Both the position numbers and the translations under genes were made by a program. From Molossus alvarezi (Eukaryota; Chordata; Mammalia; Chiroptera; Molossidae), in contig CM073887.1 in assembly GCA_037176705.1 (NCBI GenBank), positions 58,365,001 through 58,429,000 on the forward strand: DNA of 64,000 bases, written 5' to 3'. This document shows positions 54,023 through 64,000 of this stretch, piece by piece. The first letter of the stretch is position 1. Every line of letters starts with the position of its first letter. The notes beneath the pieces are model-generated. The model saw nothing but the letters and a program-made list of their open reading frames with translations. It searched no databases and was not told where the DNA came from.

Positions 54023-55167
54023 TGCAGCCTCTAACTCCACCTCAGAATTTACACCCATCCCACGTGCAAAATACATTCTCCCCCTTCCAATATCTCCAAA
54101 ACTGTTAACCCAGCATCAGCTCAAAAATTCCAAATCTCGTCATCTAAGCCAGGAGTGAGTGAGGCTCCGGGTATGACCCGTTTTGGGGCAGAATTCCTCT
54201 CCTTCTGTGAACTTGGAAATGAGAAAACAAGTTGTCTGCTTCCAAAAGATAATGTTGAGATAGGCACGGGATAGACATTCTTAGTCCAAAAAGGAGAAAT
54301 TGGAAGAAATAAACAGTCACTGGTCCCAAGCAAGTTCTAAATCTATCAGGGCAATTCCACTGGATGTCCAGGCCTGGGGGTATCCTCCAGCCCTCAGCTC
54401 ATTCACACACTTATTCCTCACAGTGACTCAGTGAGTTTCCCACGCCCATTTTATAGGTGAGAAACAGGCGAACTCGCCGGTGGTTACAGAGCACATCAGC
54501 ACCAAGATATTTGCTTTCATCTCCAAGTTATAGGGAAGGTTATACCTTTATTCCCATTTCAAAGATGAGAGGCCTGAGGCTCAGAGAGGTTAATCAAACT
54601 ACAGGGTCACATCACTGGTAAGTGGCATCTCTGAGACTTAAACCAGGTCAGTCTGTCTTCCAAGGTGTCAATCCGTGACCTACTCGTGCGCCAGAGAAGT
54701 GAGAAATTCTCCTGGGCCTGCCCTTCTTCCTGTATGGCCTCAGAAAGACAAGTCTAAAAATAAAATACCCTGTCTCTCCTCTGCTTACTAAACACCACCA
54801 AGGCCTTTTGCAAGTAAAAATACAAAAATAAAATGAGGAAGATGGTGCCAGTGCCTTAGCCAGTAGGAAGCCCTCCAGGGGAGGCCAACTTTTTTTTTAT
54901 TTTTAAGTGTTGGGTAGATTTAGCTTCTGGAATGGGCCTGGGGAACCAGACCAGTGCTGTCCGGGGGCTTCTGTTCCTACAAATGCATCTAATCTGGGCG
55001 TTAAATGAACGGTCACAAGCTGAGTGCTGTCTTTTGTTCGCTCTGGCCTCTTTACCGATTGTATATAAAAACATGAGAGTTTCTCCTAGGCCTCAGTTTC
55101 CTCATCTGTATAATGGGAGTAGTTATGATCCCAGCCTAATAAGATTGTTCAAGAAATTAATGAGTTG

Positions 55168-55400
55168 AGCCCTGGCCGGTGTGGCTCAGTAGTCAGAGCA
55201 TTGGCCCATGCACTGAAGGTTCATGGGTTCAATTCCCAGTCAAGGGGACATACCTGGGTTACAGGTTCAATCCCTGGTGACCTGGAGGCAATTGATCAAT
55301 GTGTCTCTCACACACTGATGTTTCTCCCACCCCCCACCCCCTTCTATTCTCTCTAAAAATTAACGGAAAAAATATCCTTGGGTGAAGAATAACAAAAAAA
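55168..55400 (+). mobile_element. Ves SINE (long type)
   Basis: Head ctggccggtgtggctcagta, tail gtgaagaataacaaaaaaag. Target duplication ttaatgagttgag. Confidence 0.95.
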
Positions 55401-55529
55401 GAAGTTAATGAGTTGAGATAGAACAGAGGTTGGCCCACATTCTTGGCCATTACAGTGAGTGCCAAGGATTCCCACAGCCACCAGCTGCAGGCTGAGCCTT
55501 CTGGGAGATCTCAAACTGCTTTGTAAGAG

Positions 55530-55775
55530 AAGCGCAGTATCAGGTAGAGGTTAGGAGTATGAGCGCTGGAGCCAAGTTGTCTGGGCTCTTAGCTGGCTCT
55601 GCCACCAACTGGCTGCGGGGCCTTGGGCAAGGGCCTTCCTGTCTCTGGGCCTTGGTTTCCTCATCTGTAAGATAGAAATAACAATACTGCCCACTTCCCA
55701 TGGCTATTCTAAGGATTAGGTGAGCTGACTGTGTAAAAGCTGGCACACAGCAAGGACTTAATACGTGTGAGCTGT
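55530..55775 (+). mobile_element. MIR SINE
   Basis: Nearly full length: ggtagaggttaggagtatga, gctctgccaccaactggctg, ggtttcctcatctgtaagat, ctggcacacagcaaggactt. Confidence 0.9.
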
Positions 55776-55839
55776 TATGGAGACATGTGGAGGGCACAGG
55801 TTGCAGACTCAAGGGCTGCCTTTAAGAAGAGCCAGTGAG

Positions 55840-56017
55840 GCCGGTGTGGCTCAGTTGGTCGGAGTGTCATCCCGTATGCCAGAGGTTGGTGGGTTCAGTT
55901 CTCATTCTGGGCGTGTATAGGAGGCAACCAGTCCATGACTCTCTCTCACATTGATGTTTCTCTCACTCTCCCTTCCTCTTTTTGGAATCAATAAAATTTA
56001 TAAATTAAAATAAAAAG
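55840..56017 (+). mobile_element. Ves-related SINE (about 170-bp type)
   Basis: Head ggccggtgtggctcagttgg, gtgtcatcccgtatgccaga, end ggaatcaataaaatttataa. Flanks aagaagagccag and aagaagaaccag. Confidence 0.92.
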
Positions 56018-56539
56018 AAGAACCAGAGAGAAGTCTTGGACTGCAGAGCCCTTTGGAGAGAGGAGTCATTGAGATAATAAACAACAGTGGTCCTTTGCTT
56101 CCAGGAAATAGACTTTGCCAGGGCTCATGACCAGGGGTTGGGGGGCAGTGGGGCTCCTTATCTGAGGATCGAGGGTTCAGAAGGAGTGTGTGAAGGCAAA
56201 CAGATCACACTCGGGGGCCAAGCCCTCAGGAAGGTGGCGGGGGACCCAGACCCACCTGGATCCATGCGTAGGCCAGCAGAGCAGGGGCCAGCAAGGACAG
56301 ACATGCAGTGAGGGGGCCTGGAAGGCATCAGATGGGTCCCAGACCCCAGCCACCTTCATTGGGGCCGTGGCTCCTAAGGGTCTTTGCAAAGCTAGGAGTG
56401 AGTGTGCAGATGGAAGGATGCATGGACTGAAGGGAGGTCTGGACATGTGGGATTTCTGGGCCTCAGTGTCCTCATTTGAGAAATGGGGACACTCATTTGT
56501 CATTTGACAGGAAGTGACCACGCATTTGCCTGGCACTCA

Positions 56540-56845
56540 TCTCCCCCCATTTTCCACCTCCAGAGACACCAGCCTCCTGAGACTCACCAAGCTTGTCCCC
56601 ACCTCAGGAACTTTGCACTGGCTCTTCCCTCTGCCGCACATGCTTTGCCCACCACCTTGTATCCGTATGAGAAACTACCTCATTCATTTACCAGCTCTGT
56701 TGCCTTGTGCAAGAGATTTAACTTCTCTGACTTTCCATTTTCGCATCTGTAAGATAGTGCTAGTGATTATCTCTCTGAGGGCTGAGGGTGAAGGGGTTAT
56801 TACAAGTCAGGTGCTTAGAACAGCACCTAGGAGTTTATGTAACTG
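56540..56845 (+). mobile_element. L2 / MIR-like fragment
   Basis: Contains acctcaggaactttgcactg and gctcttccctctgccgcaca, then a MIR-like piece ccattttcgcatctgtaaga. Confidence 0.65.
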
Positions 56846-57352
56846 AAGTGTCTGCTGTTGTTATTTTGTACTATGTTTACGTGCCTGCTTCCCCTACATG
56901 GAATATTGGGAGACATACATACTAAGGCATTAAAAACCATGAGGCAATCCTACCCTGAAAGAGACGGTGTCCCCTTGTCTGCTTTTGCCACTCCTGGAAA
57001 CTGTGTCCCCAGTCCTGCCTGGGAGCTAATGGGGGACACATAGGCAGGTCTGGGAGTTTCGGGTTGGGTGGATGCAGGCTCTGGCAGAAAGTTCTTTTTC
57101 CCTCTGATTTGTCTTCCCCTAGGAAACAGCCATTCTGGCAGGAGAAGCAGCACACTGAAATCTGGGGAGGTGGACAGTTCCACCTACATGGGGATCAAGA
57201 CTCTCAGTGCCAGGTGCTGGAGAGCTTTGGGACACGCCTCTTGATGTCTGAGTTGTCCCTTGAATGATGGCGTCTTAGGCAGGATGCAAAAATGTTCTCT
57301 CTGTTATTCTAACTTAATTATGGGTTCTTTTTCGTTGGCCTGCCTTCCTCAG

Positions 57353-57816
57353 AGACACCCAGGGCTCCGGGGTTCCTGTGTCGGGCCCCAACCTGTCGAC
57401 CACCCGGCCGATCCAGCAGGACCTGGGCCGCCAAGAGCCACCGCTGGCCGAGGACATAGACAACATGAAGAATAATAAGCTGGCCACCGCAGAGTCAGCC
57501 AGTCCCCATGACAGCCTCAGCCACTCTGGCCTGCCCCAGAGCCCAGCCAAGATGGGGAACAGCACCAACCCTGGCCCCACAACGGCCCCATGTGCCACAG
57601 CCACCGATCCCCAGAACACCACCAGTCGCCGGATGCCCAACAACCCGGGGAACCCGTCCAACCCTGGCCCCCCCAAGATGCCCGAGAACAGCCTTATCGT
57701 CACCAACCCCAGCAGCACCCAGACCAACTCAGCTAAGACTGCCAGGAAACCTGACCACACCACGGTGGACATCCCCCCGGCCTGCCCGCCCCCCCTCAAC
57801 CACACCGTCGTCCAAG
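57353..57816 (+). CDS. CACNA1A: CACNA1A exon 20 (II-III loop)
   Basis: This 464-nt exon lies between acceptor cttcctcag and donor gtgaga. With two bases from exon 19 it begins [20 protein letters not shown] and continues as a Pro/Asn/Ser/Thr-rich, presumably disordered loop ([32 protein letters not shown]). A conserved acidic patch, [19 protein letters not shown], lies near the start. The middle (about 57540-57620) looks like the fastest-changing part relative to human from memory. It leaves after one base of a Val codon. Confidence 0.96.
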
Positions 57817-58152
57817 GTGAGACTCCACCCTCACATGTTGCTGGGGGGTGGGGGGGACCAGTGTCCCTGGGCTCAATCCCTCAAGGCTCAACTGGGTGAT
57901 CCTGGACAATGACCCCACCTCTCTGACCTCAGCTTCCTCTTCTAGAAAATGAGTATCAATGTAGTTTCTGCCCCACAGAGCTGCTGGGAGCATTAAATGA
58001 GATAGTATGCATGAAGTGCCTGGCCTATACATGCTCAGTGGGGTAAGGATTTTTCCTGCATCCTGAATCCCCACAGGAGAGTCAGGAAGCCACCATGTTT
58101 GAGGAACAGTGGATTCTTCTGATGGAAATTTGGGGAAGTCAGATGATTCTCT

Positions 58153-58560
58153 AAACTAGCACTGTCCAAAAGAAATGTGACACAGGCCACCTATAATCTT
58201 AAACTTCCTAGTAGCCATATTAAAAGATGGAAAGAAAGAAGGGAGGAAAAGAGGAAGGGACAGAAAGAGGGAAGGAAGGAAGGAAGGAAGGAAGGAAGGA
58301 AGGAAGGAAGGAAGGAAATGAAGGAAGAGTAAAAAAAGAAATACAAGTAGATAAAACTAATAATAGATTATATGTAACCCAAATTGTTACTTATATCCAA
58401 AATGTAACCATTTCAACATGTAATCAGTATTTTAAAAATTATTAACGAGAGCTATTTGTCATTCTTTTTCCCACACTCAGACTTCGACATCTGTGTGTTT
58501 TTACTCACAGCACTTTACCGCTGGGGCTAGCTGCATTTCGGTGTCAGACAGCTCGTGTCT
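58153..58560. mobile_element. Old DNA-transposon-like repeat
   Basis: Text such as agcactgtccaaaagaaatg, cttcctagtagccatattaa and catttcaacatgtaatcagt resembles a mammal-wide hAT/MER family that I cannot name with certainty. A GAAG microsatellite expanded inside it. Confidence 0.55.
58228..58328. repeat. (GAAG)n microsatellite
   Basis: Imperfect gaaagaagggaggaaaagag at the left, then about ten or eleven perfect gaag units. Confidence 0.95.
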
Positions 58561-59069
58561 AGGCCCTGAGGGACTGGGAGTTCTTACCCCCTGCTCCATC
58601 CCCCACTTGAGATTGGGACCAGAGGAGCACTAGGAATTTGGAGATGACCCAGTGAGCTTGTTATTTCCTAAGATGATAATAGCAGCCCAGTTCCTCTAGT
58701 GTCAGCTCAATGCAAGAGATTTCCATGAGTTTGTTCTATAAATGCTCAGCACAGTCCTACGAGGTGACTCCTGTCATTGTGCCCATTTTACAGATGGAAA
58801 AACTGAGGCTCAGAGAGGCTCAGCCTGCCCATGGACATATAGTGAAGCGAAGCTACAGAATCAGTGTTGGGAGGGTGGTGGTTCCTCGCCCTGGTCAGAA
58901 GGGTTTTAATGGGGGAAACCCTGCAGTTTGACATGAGGTGAGCTCAGTATACCCACCTGTAAAGTGGGGTTCACCCTGCCTGCCTCCACATGGTAGTATG
59001 AAGATCATCATGAGATAAAGGCAGATCTGTGTTAATATCCTGTGGGGGTCCCAGCAGACTCAAGGCTGT

Positions 59070-59290
59070 AGAGTAGTTGAGAGCAGGTACTCTGGGGCCA
59101 GGCTGCCCGGGTTCAAATGCCAGCTCTGCCATGTCCCAGCGGTGCAACCTTAACAAACCACTTCACCTCTTTGTGCCTCAGTTTTCTCATCTGTAAAATG
59201 GGGATCATAAAGCACCAACCTCATAGGGTCATGTGAGGATTGAACGGCATACTATTGTGCCTGGCAGCTAATGTGCACTTTATCAGTATC
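59070..59290 (+). mobile_element. MIR SINE
   Basis: Nearly full length: tagttgagagcaggtactct, gttcaaatgccagctctgcc, gcctcagttttctcatctgt, tattgtgcctggcagctaat. Confidence 0.92.
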
Positions 59291-59382
59291 AGCTGCTATT
59301 GTCTGCTCTGGGGAGTGAACAGGAGCCCAGAGGCTTCTGGGAAATCATGGCGGGAGCCCTGTGTTGGTTCTTGTCCCAACAG

Positions 59383-59521
59383 TGAACAAAAACGCCAACC
59401 CAGACCCACTGCCAAAAAAGGAGGAAGAGAAGAAAGAGGAGGAGGAAGACGACCCTGGGGAAGACGGCCCCAAGCCCATGCCCCCCTACAGTTCCATGTT
59501 TATCCTCTCCACAACCAACCC
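59383..59521 (+). CDS. CACNA1A: CACNA1A exon 21 (II-III loop end)
   Basis: This 139-nt exon lies between acceptor tcccaacag and donor gtgagt. It reads [20 protein letters not shown] and [20 protein letters not shown], ending ILSTTNP. The Lys/Glu alternation then an acidic run is characteristic of the alpha1A II-III loop, and [13 protein letters not shown] leads into domain III. It leaves two bases into the Pro codon. Confidence 0.97.

Positions 59522-64000
<4,479 letters not shown>

Larger units (their letters stand above)
57817..59382 (+). other. Intron 20
   Basis: Donor gtgaga, acceptor tcccaacag. MIR pieces lie at 57890-58040, 58680-58870 (reversed) and 59070-59290. A DNA-transposon-like repeat lies at 58153-58560. 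The remainder is unremarkable. Confidence 0.88.

Overview
The window is a stretch of mammalian nuclear genome, almost certainly from a bat. About 26 copies of a tRNA-headed SINE with the chiropteran Ves architecture are scattered on both strands. Two copies of an L1-derived, ORF1-only LINE (HAL1-like) and a SPIN-type hAT MITE point to a microbat (Yangochiroptera). A vesper or related bat is likely, but I cannot name the species. Mammal-wide fossils (MIR, L2, old L1, MLT1 LTRs, MER5-like and Tigger-like DNA elements) fill much of the rest.

The only host gene is CACNA1A on the + strand, encoding the pore-forming alpha1 subunit of the P/Q-type voltage-gated calcium channel Cav2.1. Sixteen consecutive internal exons are present, numbered 7 to 22 in the classical 47-exon scheme. 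They total 2844 coding nt (948 codons) with no stop and with compatible phases throughout. In order they encode IS6, the I-II linker with the beta-subunit-binding AID helix, the whole of domain II (S1-S6 and its pore), the long basic II-III loop containing the synprint region, and the start of domain III (IIIS1). The 5' exons 1-6 and exons 23 onward lie outside the window.

Layout: 1-19848 is the 3' part of intron 6. Exons 7-10 lie at 19849-23365. Intron 10 (8.4 kb) carries the SPIN element. Exons 11-17 lie at 31726-39752. Intron 17 (5.6 kb) contains a near-pristine ORF1-only LINE. Exon 18 is at 45391-45497 and the 810-nt exon 19 at 47143-47952. A repeat-rich 9.4-kb intron 19 follows, then exon 20 (57353-57816), exon 21 (59383-59521), exon 22 (61263-61392) and the start of intron 22.

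The points most worth a second look are: (i) an exon 10 acceptor where the upstream AG of an apparent tandem acceptor is changed to TG; (ii) the full-length ORF1-only LINE with an intact 313-codon ORF, polyA signal and 16-bp target duplication; (iii) the SPIN copy with near-perfect 8-bp target duplication; (iv) a degenerate 18-bp minisatellite ending close to the exon 19 acceptor; (v) two MLT1 LTRs hit independently by different SINEs at the same inferred nick site. I found no prokaryotic-type operon, CRISPR, toxin system or other novel multigene system.
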